Notes under the pieces: model-generated
What the model was told of the DNA's origin: nothing
What the model saw: only the letters and a program-made list of their open reading frames with translations
Databases searched by the model: none
In this document: positions 1 to 8,483 of the stretch, in pieces
How the letters are laid out: each line of letters starts with the position of its first letter
Numbering within the stretch: position 1 is the stretch's first letter
Made by a program: the position numbers and the translations under genes
Assembly (NCBI GenBank): GCA_050251715.1
Contig: JBFWMG010000010.1
Coordinates: forward strand, 1-64,000
Length of the DNA: 64,000 nucleotides
DNA from: JBFWMG01 sp050251715
Lineage (GTDB): Bacteria > Desulfobacterota > Desulfovibrionia > Desulfovibrionales > Desulfovibrionaceae
Direction of reading: 5' to 3'

Positions 1-126
1 CTCATGGACATGGGCAACCGCACCGCCGTTCTGTGCGTGGAGCTGGCCATGGCCGCCCTGGGCGTCTAATACTCCGACTACGATCGCACCTTCCTGGCCC
101 GCAACCAGCCCACCCTCTGCGGCTAG
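1..126 (+). pseudogene. 3' tail of an unidentified gene, interrupted by an in-frame TAA
   Basis: Frame 1 is open from the window edge to a TAA at 67-69, then continues in the same frame with coding-like, GC-rich third positions to a TAG at 124-126. The readable peptide before the TAA ends in LAMAALGV. After it the frame reads YSDYDRTFLARNQPTLCG. I do not recognise the family from so short a tail. Either TAA is the true stop and the next 19 codons are chance, or a nonsense mutation has recently shortened the protein. I favour the second because codon use does not change across the stop, but the evidence is thin. Confidence 0.35.
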
Positions 127-149
127 GGCGTGTCGGGCGCAGCAAAGCC

Positions 150-477
150 CCGGGGGAAGGAGAGAGGAGAGGGAAAACCCCTTTTTCCAAGCATAAAAAG
201 GGGTTTTCTCTCTCCTCTCTCCTTCCCCCGGCCCCCCATCCTCTCTCCTCTCTCTTTCCCCAAAAACTGCTGGCTGGGGAGATGCGTACGGGTGGGACAA
301 GCGCGGTCCCCAGACGAACGCCTGGCAGAGGTGGTGGGGACGGGTGGAACAAGCGCGGTCCCCAGGCGGGCGGATGCGTTGTCTGTGGATGAAGGCATGG
401 TGGGTGGTTCACCCGACGCCTCGAGCCGCACGGCTTCGGGGAAGAAACAGCGGGGAGAGGTGGCGGTTTGTCAGCAG
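150..477 (+). repeat. Structured intergenic repeat, copy A (35-bp palindrome at its head)
   Basis: The same element occurs in the same orientation at 63234-63502. It opens with a huge hairpin: arms 152-186 and 195-229 (35 nt each, one mismatch) around the 8-nt loop CCAAGCAT. The outer stem is purine-rich on one strand (GGGGGAAGGAGAGAGG). A smaller hairpin follows at about 256-281 (TCCCCA...TGGGGA). A roughly 52-bp unit near 290-367 is imperfectly duplicated here and single in copy B. Homology between copies runs to the TTGTCAGCAG near 477. No convincing reading frame lies inside. Both copies sit between converging genes. It could be a non-autonomous mobile element, a large REP-like element or a structured RNA. 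Confidence 0.8.
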
Positions 478-496
478 CCTGGGCCCGTCCCCTCCC

Positions 497-531
497 AAAA
501 AAAACGCGCCCGGACATGTTGTCCGGGCGCG
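497..531 (-). terminator. Rho-independent terminator of the TraT-like operon
   Basis: An 11-bp perfect stem (505-515 with 521-531) with a 5-nt loop is flanked at 497-504 by eight A residues. On the minus strand these form the U-tract. It lies 25 nt past the stop of the TraT-like gene. Confidence 0.85.
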
Positions 532-556
532 CTCGTCTTGCCTGTGCCCGCGCGGC

Positions 557-1282
557 TCAGATCACGTCGCGCAGGATGCGGAAGAGGCGGTCGCACACCG
601 AGGGGGCTATGTCGGCCTGCTTGGCGTTCCGTCCGCCCGCATAGCTGGCCACGCGCGTGCCCAAGGCGCGGCGGAACGTGTTGACCCCTTCCATTTCCAT
701 GGGCTCGCGCTTGCGCGAGGAACCAAAATAGACGGCGTCCTCGTCCATGTCCTTCTTCATGCCCGCCAGGGCGAAGGAAACGTCGGCTATAATGATATAG
801 GTTTCGTCCCGCACGTAGGAGCCGATGATCGCCCCCACCGTGGCGCCAGCCACCGTGCCCGTCAGCGTGCCCAGCTCGTTCTTGGACTTGTAGCCCGCGA
901 CGCCGCCGCCCACGCCACCAAGAAACGCGAACTCCTTCAGCATGTTGTCGGTAATCTGCCCGGAATACACCACGTTCACGTTGAGCAGCAGCCCGTAGTC
1001 GTCGCCCTTGGTCGGCGTGTAGCCGTGGTCCGCGAACGCCTCTTCCAACTGGGCCTGGTAGGCGTACAGGTCAAAGGCGGGATCGCCCGAGGTGTTGCGC
1101 AGCCGCAGCTTCAATTTCTTGTTGCGGAACTGGCCCGCGTCCACCATGAGGCTGTTTTCCACCACCGAGCCGTATTGCAACCCGGAATCCTTGTCCACGA
1201 CCATGCCCATGCGCGACTGGGACGCAAGGCACCCCGCCACCAGCATGCAGGCGGCCACAAGAAAGACCATCCGCTTTGTCAT
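557..1282 (-). CDS. TraT-family outer-membrane lipoprotein
   Basis: This 241-residue protein has a lipoprotein signal with lipobox VAGC (Cys18). After it comes a TraT-like body: an LRLRNTSGDPAFD segment matching the 'KNTS' region of TraT, a central 'GGVGGGVAGY' and 'GTVAGATVGAIIGSY' glycine-rich hydrophobic pair, and a 'VRDETYIIIADVSFA' strand. Family knowledge: TraT is an outer-membrane lipoprotein first known from conjugative plasmids for surface exclusion and serum resistance. Chromosomal relatives have no proven role. No conjugation genes are present nearby, so surface exclusion is not implied. The gene starts 3 nt after the stop of the upstream protease gene and is probably co-transcribed with it. 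A strong terminator follows. Confidence 0.8.
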   Translation of the reverse strand: MTKRMVFLVAACMLVAGCLASQSRMGMVVDKDSGLQYGSVVENSLMVDAGQFRNKKLKLRLRNTSGDPAFDLYAYQAQLEEAFADHGYTPTKGDDYGLLLNVNVVYSGQITDNMLKEFAFLGGVGGGVAGYKSKNELGTLTGTVAGATVGAIIGSYVRDETYIIIADVSFALAGMKKDMDEDAVYFGSSRKREPMEMEGVNTFRRALGTRVASYAGGRNAKQADIAPSVCDRLFRILRDVI

Positions 1283-1285
1283 ACC

Positions 1286-3523
1286 TCAACTCCCGGTTCT
1301 GGCGGTAATGCCGTTTTTCTTCAAGAATTCGATGACCTCGGCGTAATGCACGCAAAAGTTCATGGCCTCGGTGTGCTCCGTAATCAGCTTCCAGGTATTC
1401 ACGCCCACCACCTGGTCGCCCATAAAAAGCGGGCCGCCGGAATTGCCCGGATTGATGGCCGTGTCGGTCTGGATGAACATGACCTTGTGCCCGCCCGGGG
1501 CAAAGCGGCTTTCCAGGCTGCGGAACGCGCTGATGACCCCATGCGAGATGGAATAGACATAGCCCTGCGGGTGGCCGATGGCGTCCACGCTCTTGCCCAG
1601 GGGAATCTTCAGCTCCTTGTAGAAACACACGGGCGTGCCCCTGGTCTGCACCTGCACCAGGGCCAGATCGAGACGGGCGTCCTGGGCGATGACCTTGCCG
1701 AACGTCTCATTCTTGTTGAACAGGCGGAGTTCGATGTACGTGGCGTTTTCGATGACGTGGTAGTTGGTCAACACGATGTCGTCGGTCACGAAGAAGCCGC
1801 TGCCCATGCTTCCGTCCGGGTTGTTGACCACGACCACGGAATTGAAGCGCGGGTCGTCCTTGGTGTCCGCCTCGTAGGTGCGGTTCTTGTAGGACTCCAT
1901 GACCTCGTTGCGGTTGGCCGACACCTTTTCGCGCAGCGCCGCCACCTTTTTCATGGGCTGGGCGTCGGCGTAGCGCTCCACGTAGTAGGCGAGCATGTCC
2001 TTGAGCGACACCTGGACCGATCCTTCCTCGAACGCCGTCACGTCCTCGTCCGTGTCGCTCTCGGCCCGCAGACGGTCCAGGTCCGGGTCGGCCGGGTCCA
2101 GGCCGTAGTAGACGTGGAAAGTCTCGGCCTGCTTGGTGTCAAAGGTGTCCGCGAACATCGTTTTGGCCTTCATGTCCGCGATGTAGAAGTGCACGGTGGC
2201 GGATTTGGCGCACTTCAGGGTGGCCTTGCGCACCGGATATTCGGCATAGGTGCCCACGGTCTCGTACTGGTTGACGCCCTGGAGTTTTTTCACCGCTTCC
2301 ACGAGCTTTTTCTGGGCCTCCTCCACCTTGGCCGCCTTGGCGTATTCGGGACCAAGCAAAAGCGAGACGGCGTCAAAGCTCAACGTGGCGGGCTGCAATT
2401 GCGTGGTCTGCAATTCAAGGGAAAGCAGGTCCACCTCGGCCTTGAGCTTGTTGTACTCCTCGTTGACGGCCTGCGTGGTGCCTGTCTTGCGTTGCGACGA
2501 CACGGTCTCCATCTTCTTGACCTCGCGGTTGGCCCGGGCAACGGCCACGTCCACCAGGATGAACACCCCTTCCCTGGCCTTGTCCATGCGCGCGAACACC
2601 TCGTGCAGCTTGGCGGGCGCCACGTCCAGGGGCAAATCCTTTTTCAGGGACACCGAAAAATCGATCTTCTTTTCGTGCAGCAGGGTGGGGCTGGTGATGT
2701 CCACCACCGTGATGCCCGCGCCGGGCAACGAGGTCTGGGGCAGGCCCATGTTTTCCAGGGCAATGGCCGTGGCCAGGGCCGTCTTCAGAGGCGGTTCGCC
2801 CGGTGTGGCGGCGGCCTGGGCCGCGTTCAGGTATGCGGCGGCGCAGGCGGTTTTGTATTCCTCCGGCAGGGCGGGCACGTACGCGGCCAGGATCTTGCCC
2901 GCCGTCTCCAGGGGCACGCCGCCCACGCAGCGCGCGGCGAACGCCTTGGGCGCGGGCAGCACGGCGGCGGGTTCGACCCGTACGGGATAGGCGGTGAAAA
3001 AGTCAGGGGTGGCGGCAAGGTCGTAGGCCGCGAACTGCGACCGGGCAGCCGCAGCAGCCGCAGCCCGCACCCCCTGCGCCCGTTGGACAAGCGCTTCGTA
3101 GGAGGCAGGGGCGCGGCCCTCGGCCATGAGAATCCCCCGCGCCCGCACCGCCTCGGCGGCGGCGTCCGCCCCGGCCAACGCGTCGCGCACGGCGGGCCAC
3201 GCCGCAGGCGGCGCTGGCCAGCGCACGGCGTCCAGTTTGGCGCCAGCCGCCGCAAGATCCGTTGCCACGTCCTGGGCCACGGCGGCGGCCAGCCTGTCCA
3301 GCAGCGGTTTGGCCGCCGTGGCCTCGACGGTCCAGTATGCGCCTTGCGCCGCATACACGGTCTCGGCCCCGGCCAGATCGCCCTTGTCGAGCAATGCCGC
3401 CATGTGATCCGCCGGCGTGTAAAAGGTGTTATATGTCGTTTCGCCGTTGGACCCGGTGGTTTTGCACGCCACCACCATGGCAACGAGTATCAATGCGACA
3501 AAAAAACGATGCGCCAACCTCAT
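1286..3523 (-). CDS. Lipoprotein with C-terminal trypsin-like (HtrA-type) serine protease domain
   Basis: I start at 3523, where GGGGGAAATC precedes ATG and a lipoprotein signal (lipobox VVAC, Cys20) begins. Longer starts upstream would bury that signal. The product is 745 residues. Residues about 30-530 are Ala-rich and helical with no family I recognise. Residues about 555-740 are a chymotrypsin-fold protease with an intact triad: His589 (TNYHVI), Asp619 (RLDLAL) and Ser695 (GNSGGP). There is no PDZ domain after the protease, unlike DegP/DegS. The protein should be anchored to the periplasmic side of a membrane. Its stop is 3 nt before the TraT-like gene, so the two look like one operon, perhaps for envelope quality control or processing of surface proteins (inference). 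Confidence 0.85.
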   Translation of the reverse strand: MRLAHRFFVALILVAMVVACKTTGSNGETTYNTFYTPADHMAALLDKGDLAGAETVYAAQGAYWTVEATAAKPLLDRLAAAVAQDVATDLAAAGAKLDAVRWPAPPAAWPAVRDALAGADAAAEAVRARGILMAEGRAPASYEALVQRAQGVRAAAAAAARSQFAAYDLAATPDFFTAYPVRVEPAAVLPAPKAFAARCVGGVPLETAGKILAAYVPALPEEYKTACAAAYLNAAQAAATPGEPPLKTALATAIALENMGLPQTSLPGAGITVVDITSPTLLHEKKIDFSVSLKKDLPLDVAPAKLHEVFARMDKAREGVFILVDVAVARANREVKKMETVSSQRKTGTTQAVNEEYNKLKAEVDLLSLELQTTQLQPATLSFDAVSLLLGPEYAKAAKVEEAQKKLVEAVKKLQGVNQYETVGTYAEYPVRKATLKCAKSATVHFYIADMKAKTMFADTFDTKQAETFHVYYGLDPADPDLDRLRAESDTDEDVTAFEEGSVQVSLKDMLAYYVERYADAQPMKKVAALREKVSANRNEVMESYKNRTYEADTKDDPRFNSVVVVNNPDGSMGSGFFVTDDIVLTNYHVIENATYIELRLFNKNETFGKVIAQDARLDLALVQVQTRGTPVCFYKELKIPLGKSVDAIGHPQGYVYSISHGVISAFRSLESRFAPGGHKVMFIQTDTAINPGNSGGPLFMGDQVVGVNTWKLITEHTEAMNFCVHYAEVIEFLKKNGITARTGS

Positions 3524-3724
3524 GATTTCCCCCGCGCGGCAGCATGCCATTCCATACAAAAAAAGAGAACTCGTCCACAACATCTCGTGGCAACACATTT
3601 TTTGGGCTCGTACCATAGCCACCGGAACATTTCAAGCAATATATGGTATCTATTATGCGTATATCAGCGTCGCCACATCCCGCGCCTACGTTCCTGTGCC
3701 AAAACAAAGAGAAGCTATCCTTCA

Positions 3725-3753
3725 TTGACCGGAGCGACCCGAAGACTTAATTT
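3725..3753 (+). promoter_or_regulatory. Candidate sigma-70 promoter for the thioredoxin-fold pair
   Basis: TTGACC (3725-3730), a 17-nt spacer and TAATTT (3748-3753) lie about 35 nt ahead of the start at 3789, in an AT-rich stretch unlike the surrounding DNA. A ribosome site AAGGGAG follows at about 3777-3783. Confidence 0.6.
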
Positions 3754-3788
3754 GGTAAACTTGCAATACAATAATAAGGGAGAATTTC

Positions 3789-4379
3789 ATGCGCACCATT
3801 ATCCTGTTCACGCTCACGGGCCTGATGCTGTTGGCGGCCAGCGCGTTTGCCGGCCATGCCCTGGACGCCCCGCCCGTCATCGCGCCCAAACCGGGCGACA
3901 TACTCGCCGACATGGCCTTGCAGGGGGCCATGACCCCCGAGCAGGCCCGCTACCTCGGACTGTCACAGGATGCGGCGCCCCCCACGCTGGCGGACATCAA
4001 GGCCGACTATCTGCTGGTCGAGTTCTTCTCCATGTATTGTCCCTACTGCCAGCACGAGGCGCCCCACGTGAACGACCTCTTTGCCCTTGTCTCCAAGTCC
4101 CCAGAGGCCGACACGGTGAAAATGCTGGGCATCGGCATAGGCAACTCACCGTTCGAGGTGGATTATTTCCGTGAAAAATTCACCATCCCCATGCCCCTGT
4201 TCACGGATGAGGATTACGCCGTGCACAAGCGCGTGGGCGAGGTGGGCACGCCGTTCTTCCTGCTGCTCAAGCGCGTGGGCAATGGCGCCACCTGGGAAGT
4301 GGCGCACACCCAGGAAGGCCCGTTCGATGCGATGCCCGCGTTCCACCAAACCATCCTGCACGCGGCGGGACTCAAATAA
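3789..4379 (+). CDS. Exported thioredoxin-like (TlpA-type) protein with CPYC motif
   Basis: This 196-residue protein starts with a Sec signal peptide (cleavage near AFAGHA). A thioredoxin fold follows with the redox motif CPYC in 'FFSMYCPYCQHEAPHV' and the cis-proline segment 'VGTPFFLLL'. CPYC resembles glutaredoxin and some TlpA-like proteins. It should act in the periplasm on disulfides or as a partner of the peroxiredoxin-like protein encoded 26 nt downstream. AAGGGAG precedes the ATG. The specific electron donor cannot be told from sequence. A DsbD-like donor is usual for the family but is not encoded here. Confidence 0.75.
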   Translation: MRTIILFTLTGLMLLAASAFAGHALDAPPVIAPKPGDILADMALQGAMTPEQARYLGLSQDAAPPTLADIKADYLLVEFFSMYCPYCQHEAPHVNDLFALVSKSPEADTVKMLGIGIGNSPFEVDYFREKFTIPMPLFTDEDYAVHKRVGEVGTPFFLLLKRVGNGATWEVAHTQEGPFDAMPAFHQTILHAAGLK

Positions 4380-4405
4380 TCCGATACGTTACGGGAGAAC
4401 ACGCC

Positions 4406-5005
4406 ATGACGATGCGCCATTTCGCCTTTGCCTGCCTTGCCGTTCTGACGGCGCTGCTGCCCCTGTCGGCCACGCCCGCCACGGCGGTGGGCCTGGAGGA
4501 ACTGCTCTACAAGGTCGGCACCCTGAAACCCACGGACAGCGTGCTCAAGGTCGCGGTGGGCGACACGGCCCCCGATTTCACCCTGCCGTCCACTGCGGGC
4601 GGCCCGATCACCCTGTCCTCCTTTCGCGGCAAGAAAAACGTGGTGCTCAGCTTCGTGCCCGCCGCCTGGACCCCGGTCTGCTCCGGCCAGTGGCCCGGCT
4701 ACCACCTGGCGCGCGACCTGTTCGACGCCAATGACGCCATCATCCTTGGCATCAGCGTGGACAACGCGCCCACGCTCAACGCCTGGACCAAGGAAATGGG
4801 CGCCGTGTGGTTCCCGGTACTGTCGGATTTTTGGCCGCACGGCGCGGTGGCCTCGACCTACGGCATCCTGCGCTCGGACGGCGTGAGCGAACGCGCCCTC
4901 TTTCTCATCGATAAGGCCGGGGTCATCCGCTATATCGATGTCCACGACATCAACGCGCGCCCGGAACTCGGCAAGCTGATACAGGCCTTGAAAGCCCTGC
5001 GCTGA
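4406..5005 (+). CDS. Exported AhpC/TSA-type peroxiredoxin-like protein
   Basis: 199 residues. A signal peptide (about 1-27) is followed by a redoxin domain with 'VGDTAPDFTLPS', the strand 'KKNVVLSFVPAAWTPVCSGQ' and 'ALFLIDKAGVIRYID'. The Cys in WTPVC matches the peroxidatic cysteine of AhpC/BCP proteins. Only one Cys is obvious in the mature protein, so it would be a 1-Cys enzyme needing an outside reductant, plausibly the CPYC protein upstream. The two genes are 26 nt apart with GGGAG before the ATG. Together they suggest a periplasmic peroxide-detoxifying pair, sensible in an anaerobe. Confidence 0.75.
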   Translation: MTMRHFAFACLAVLTALLPLSATPATAVGLEELLYKVGTLKPTDSVLKVAVGDTAPDFTLPSTAGGPITLSSFRGKKNVVLSFVPAAWTPVCSGQWPGYHLARDLFDANDAIILGISVDNAPTLNAWTKEMGAVWFPVLSDFWPHGAVASTYGILRSDGVSERALFLIDKAGVIRYIDVHDINARPELGKLIQALKALR

Positions 5006-5624
5006 TCCTTCTCCCGCCGCCGCGCCTAGGCGGGCCGGGCTTTTCCATCCCACCGCATGACAGGGGCCGCGCGTGTGGCGCGCGGCCCGCGCTCCGGGTG
5101 CGCGGTGGCGCATGGCCGCCACGCCACGCGCTGCGGTGACACCGTTCCCTTGCCGGAGCCGCGTTCCCGTTCCCATTGCCGGAACCGCGCCGCGCCGTCA
5201 TTTTTCCCACGCCCACCCGGCAAAAAGCGTCCCTTCCCCACACCCCCGCCACCGCTTGCCGCCGTAAAACACCGTATTTTCAGTTAGCTAATGAACGTTT
5301 ATTGCCGATACGCCAACATGGACCAATCCTTGCAGTATTATCTGCGCCCAGGGTTGGCATTGTGCCACTTTTGCCGCCTCTGCGTCGCGTGCGGACAAAT
5401 ATTCGCATGGCGCGCAATAATATCTGGCGGCGGGTCATACCCCCTCCCCAGGGCATGGCAAAGGCAACTCCGCCACATCACAGTCTTTTAAGGCGTAAAG
5501 CGCACGTTCCACTTTTGCAAGGGACACCAACCCGGCCTTGACAAATGGCGTGCTAAAAAAATAATCATTAAGCAAATGAACAATTATGCCGATAAGTACA
5601 TTACATTCAGACAAGGAGCAGACC
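5006..5624. other. Intergenic region with GC hairpin and AT-rich leader
   Basis: The first part is GC-rich and holds a perfect 10-bp stem (5064-5073 with 5079-5088) without a T-tract, possibly an end-of-transcript structure for the redoxin pair. From about 5275 the DNA becomes AT-rich and probably carries the promoter and control region of the regulator/neuB operon. I see no convincing gene here. Confidence 0.5.
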
Positions 5625-6239
5625 GTGCTGTTGCTTGACCGCGATTTCCTCAAGCCCACCAAAAAGCTGCGGGCACTGGCCATCATGGAGTCCCTGGCCT
5701 TGGACAACATGTTGAGCCAGCACAGGCTGTCCGAACTTTCAGGCATGAGCAACGCCATGGTCAACCAGTACCTCAAGACGCTCAAGGACGAAGCGCTCAT
5801 CGCCTTCGAACCCATAAATGGCAAGAGCTTCAGCTATTGCCTCACGGGCGAGGGCGAAACCGTCCGCCGCACCTATTTTGAAACCTATTGCTCGGAGATC
5901 GTCCGGTCCTATTCGGCGCTCAAGTCCATGATCCTCAATAAGCTACAGATGTTGGAGGAAAAAGGACGCACGGGACTGGTGCTGTTCGGCGCGTCGGAAA
6001 CCTGCGAGGTGGTTCTCTCCGCCATCAAGGATACCCCGTTCCGCATCGTCGCCATTGTGGACAACGATCCGCAAAAGCATGGCCGCACCATCCACGGCCA
6101 TGTCATCCAGCCTCCAGTGGTGCTCGACAATCTGGCCTGCCATGCGGTGGTCATCACCTCCTTTGGCAGGCAGGACGAAATCCACAAGCAATTGGTGACC
6201 ATCTATCCCGGCAAGGAAATGGAGATAGTCCGGCTATGA
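5625..6239 (+). CDS. Winged-helix regulator fused to a Rossmann-like sensor domain
   Basis: I choose GTG 5625 because AAGGAG (5613-5618) sits 6 nt ahead of it. An ATG at 5586 is in frame but has no ribosome site. The 204-residue protein has an N-terminal winged helix (residues about 10-75: 'NMLSQHRLSELSGMSNAMVNQYLKTL') of the MarR/IclR kind. Its C-terminal half reads 'GLVLFGASETCEVVLSAI...IVAIVDNDPQKHG', a nucleotide- or sugar-binding Rossmann fold like the N-terminus of PglD-type sugar acetyltransferases. It overlaps the next gene, neuB, by 4 nt, so the two are translationally coupled. Most likely it senses a nucleotide sugar or its precursor and controls surface-sugar genes (inference). Confidence 0.7.
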   Translation: MLLLDRDFLKPTKKLRALAIMESLALDNMLSQHRLSELSGMSNAMVNQYLKTLKDEALIAFEPINGKSFSYCLTGEGETVRRTYFETYCSEIVRSYSALKSMILNKLQMLEEKGRTGLVLFGASETCEVVLSAIKDTPFRIVAIVDNDPQKHGRTIHGHVIQPPVVLDNLACHAVVITSFGRQDEIHKQLVTIYPGKEMEIVRL

Positions 6240-7297
6240 AACCGACCCCCACGCTCACCCTGCGCTCAGGCGTCACCATCGGACACGGCCATCCTTGCTT
6301 TGTCGTCGCCGAGGTCGGCAACAACCATCAGGGCGATTTCGCCATCGCGTGCAGGATGGTGGAGGCCGCCGCCGCCGCGGGCGTCAACGGCGTCAAGTTC
6401 CAGAAGCGGCACATGCCCTCCCTGCTGACAGACCAGGGCATGCAGGCGCCCTACACCGGCCCCAACAGCTTTGGCGCCACCTATGGCGCCCACCGCGCGG
6501 CGCTGGAACTCGATCTGGACCAGATGGCCAAGCTCAAGGCGCTGGCGGAAGAAAAGGGAATGGTGTTCTTCGCCTCTTCCTGGGACATCGTCAGCCTGGA
6601 GGAAATGGCCCGCCTGGACGTCGAGCTGCTCAAGATCTGCTCCGCCGATCTGGTCAACGTACCCCTGTTGCGCAAGACCGCGGCCCAGGGAGCACCCATC
6701 ATCATGTCCACGGGCATGAGCACCCTGGACCAGGTGGACAACGCCGTGGACGAACTGCGGGCCTTTCACAGCGACATCGCGCTGTTGCACTGCAACAGCT
6801 CCTACCCCTGCGCCGAGACGGACATCTGCCTGCCGGTCATGCGCACCCTGCGCGACCGGTACAACCTGCCCGTGGGCTATTCCGGCCATGAGAAGGGGCT
6901 TGGCCCCTCCGTGGCCGCCGTGGCGCTTGGGGCATGCATCGTGGAACGCCACTTCACGCTCGACCGCTCCCAGCGCGGCACGGACCACCAGGCGTCCCTC
7001 GAACCCGATGATTTCGCCCGGCTCGTGGCCATGATCCGCGAGACGGAACAGGCCGTGCTGTGCGACCAGAAGCGCATTTTTCCCACCGAAGCCGCCACGG
7101 CCGCCAAGCTGCGCAAGAGTGTGGTGGCGGCTTCCGACCTCGCGCCCGGCCGCGTGCTGGGCAACGGCGACCTCACGGTCAAAAGCCCTGGCACCGGCAT
7201 CTCTCCCCTGCGCTGGGACGAGATCATGGGCGCCACGCTCATCAAGCCACTGGCCAAGGATCAACAACTCACCTGGGACATGATATCCAAGCCGTAG
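6236..7297 (+). CDS. neuB: NeuB-type N-acetylneuraminate (sialic acid family) synthase
   Basis: This 353-residue enzyme fits NeuB length and order: a TIM barrel with 'VAEVGNNHQGDF', 'GVNGVKFQKR', 'KICSADLVNVPLL', 'PIIMSTGMSTLDQVDNA', 'LLHCNSSYPC' and 'GYSGHEKG', then a C-terminal SAF (antifreeze-like) domain from about residue 285 ('LRKSVVAASDLAPGRVL'). NeuB enzymes condense phosphoenolpyruvate with an N-acetylated hexosamine to make a nonulosonic acid such as Neu5Ac, legionaminic or pseudaminic acid. Which sugar is used cannot be told here, and no NeuA, NeuC or PseB-like gene is in the window. It overlaps the regulator upstream by 4 nt. Confidence 0.88.
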   Translation: MKPTPTLTLRSGVTIGHGHPCFVVAEVGNNHQGDFAIACRMVEAAAAAGVNGVKFQKRHMPSLLTDQGMQAPYTGPNSFGATYGAHRAALELDLDQMAKLKALAEEKGMVFFASSWDIVSLEEMARLDVELLKICSADLVNVPLLRKTAAQGAPIIMSTGMSTLDQVDNAVDELRAFHSDIALLHCNSSYPCAETDICLPVMRTLRDRYNLPVGYSGHEKGLGPSVAAVALGACIVERHFTLDRSQRGTDHQASLEPDDFARLVAMIRETEQAVLCDQKRIFPTEAATAAKLRKSVVAASDLAPGRVLGNGDLTVKSPGTGISPLRWDEIMGATLIKPLAKDQQLTWDMISKP

Positions 7298-7370
7298 GCG
7301 TTTCCGCCGCCCCTATGGACGGGGGGCGGCGGAACGCAGTCCCCCTTTCGCCGCGCCCGGAGGCCGCCGC

Positions 7371-8318
7371 ATGCGCATTGCGATGATCGCCATCAACGAC
7401 CCTGCGGGCACGGCCATCACCTTTGCCAACGCCATCAATAGGCTGACACCGCACACCTGCCGCCTCATCACCAAGGAACTGCGCTACAATTTCGCCTTTG
7501 AAAAGGATCTGCACCTGGAGACCCTCCCGGCCGAGCAGTGGGACGAGGTGGAGGCGGTTCTGGCGGGCAGCGACATCTTCCATTTCCACATGACCGCCGA
7601 CGAGGATCTGGAGCTTGGCCCGTTCAAGCCGCGCGACTTCATGCGCGGCAAACGCCTTGTGCACCACCATCACGGGCACCCGGACTTTCGCGGCAATCCG
7701 GAGAAATACCAGGCCAAATACCGCGCGCTCGGACGCGACCGCCTGCTGGTGAGCACGCCCGATCTGCTGCACAAGCTGCCCGGGGCCACCTGGATGCCCA
7801 ACATGGTGCCCCTCAAGGATCCCTTGTACCTGCCCATGCCGGGCAAGCGCCCCACTCCGGTGCGCGTGGCCCACTCGCCCACGCGCAAGGATCTCAAGAA
7901 CACCGACCTGTTCATGGAGGTCATGGCCAGGGTGGGCGCGCCCGGCAAGGCCGAGACCGTGATGATCGAAAACACCGAGCATCGGCAATGCCTGCGCCAA
8001 AAGCGGGGCTGCCACATCCTTTTCGACCATTTGCAGGGGTATTTCGGGGTATCCAGCCTGGAGGCGCTGAGCCAGGGGCTTGCCGTGGTGGCGGGGCTGG
8101 ACGACTGGAACCAGGCCTGCGTGCGCACGTTTGCACAAACCGACCACCTGCCCTGGGTCATCAGTTCGCCGGACAGCCTGGAGCGGGATATGCGCCGCCT
8201 GGTGGCCGATGCGGCGCAGCGCGACGCCATTGGCGCCGCATCGCGCCGCTTCATGGAATCCCACTGGACCCAGGAGGCCATCGTGGCCCGTTTGGTGCGT
8301 TTTTACGAGCAGAGCTGA
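7371..8318 (+). CDS. GT4-like glycosyltransferase family protein
   Basis: 315 residues with no signal or membrane segment. The N-terminus ('MRIAMIAINDPAGTAITFANAINR') and the C-terminal half ('FDHLQGYFGVSSLEALSQGLAVVAGLDDWN') resemble the two Rossmann halves of GT-B glycosyltransferases. The EALSQGLAVVAG segment corresponds to the donor-binding 'EAMACG.PVVA' region of family 4. The usual E-x7-E is incomplete and the protein is shorter than typical members. It lies 73 nt after neuB and probably acts in the same glycan pathway, adding a sugar to a surface polymer or flagellin (inference). A poly-His stretch 'VHHHHGHPDF' is present. Confidence 0.65.
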   Translation: MRIAMIAINDPAGTAITFANAINRLTPHTCRLITKELRYNFAFEKDLHLETLPAEQWDEVEAVLAGSDIFHFHMTADEDLELGPFKPRDFMRGKRLVHHHHGHPDFRGNPEKYQAKYRALGRDRLLVSTPDLLHKLPGATWMPNMVPLKDPLYLPMPGKRPTPVRVAHSPTRKDLKNTDLFMEVMARVGAPGKAETVMIENTEHRQCLRQKRGCHILFDHLQGYFGVSSLEALSQGLAVVAGLDDWNQACVRTFAQTDHLPWVISSPDSLERDMRRLVADAAQRDAIGAASRRFMESHWTQEAIVARLVRFYEQS

Positions 8319-8483
8319 TTAACGGAATACCGTGATTTCACCACCCCACTCAACAGCCTGCCATCCATGGTTTTCCATCCCTTTCCCCTCCATTTTTGCA
8401 GGCAATTCGAACCTTTCCTTGACGCGCCCCTGCCGCGTTGAGTACATGGGAAGCGCTTCAATCCACCTTCAGGGGGCAACACC

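Noticed and set aside
344..4174. Very long open frame on the plus strand across the TraT and protease genes
   Set aside because: It is the antisense shadow of GC-rich genes; the minus-strand genes have signals, ribosome sites and intact catalytic motifs.
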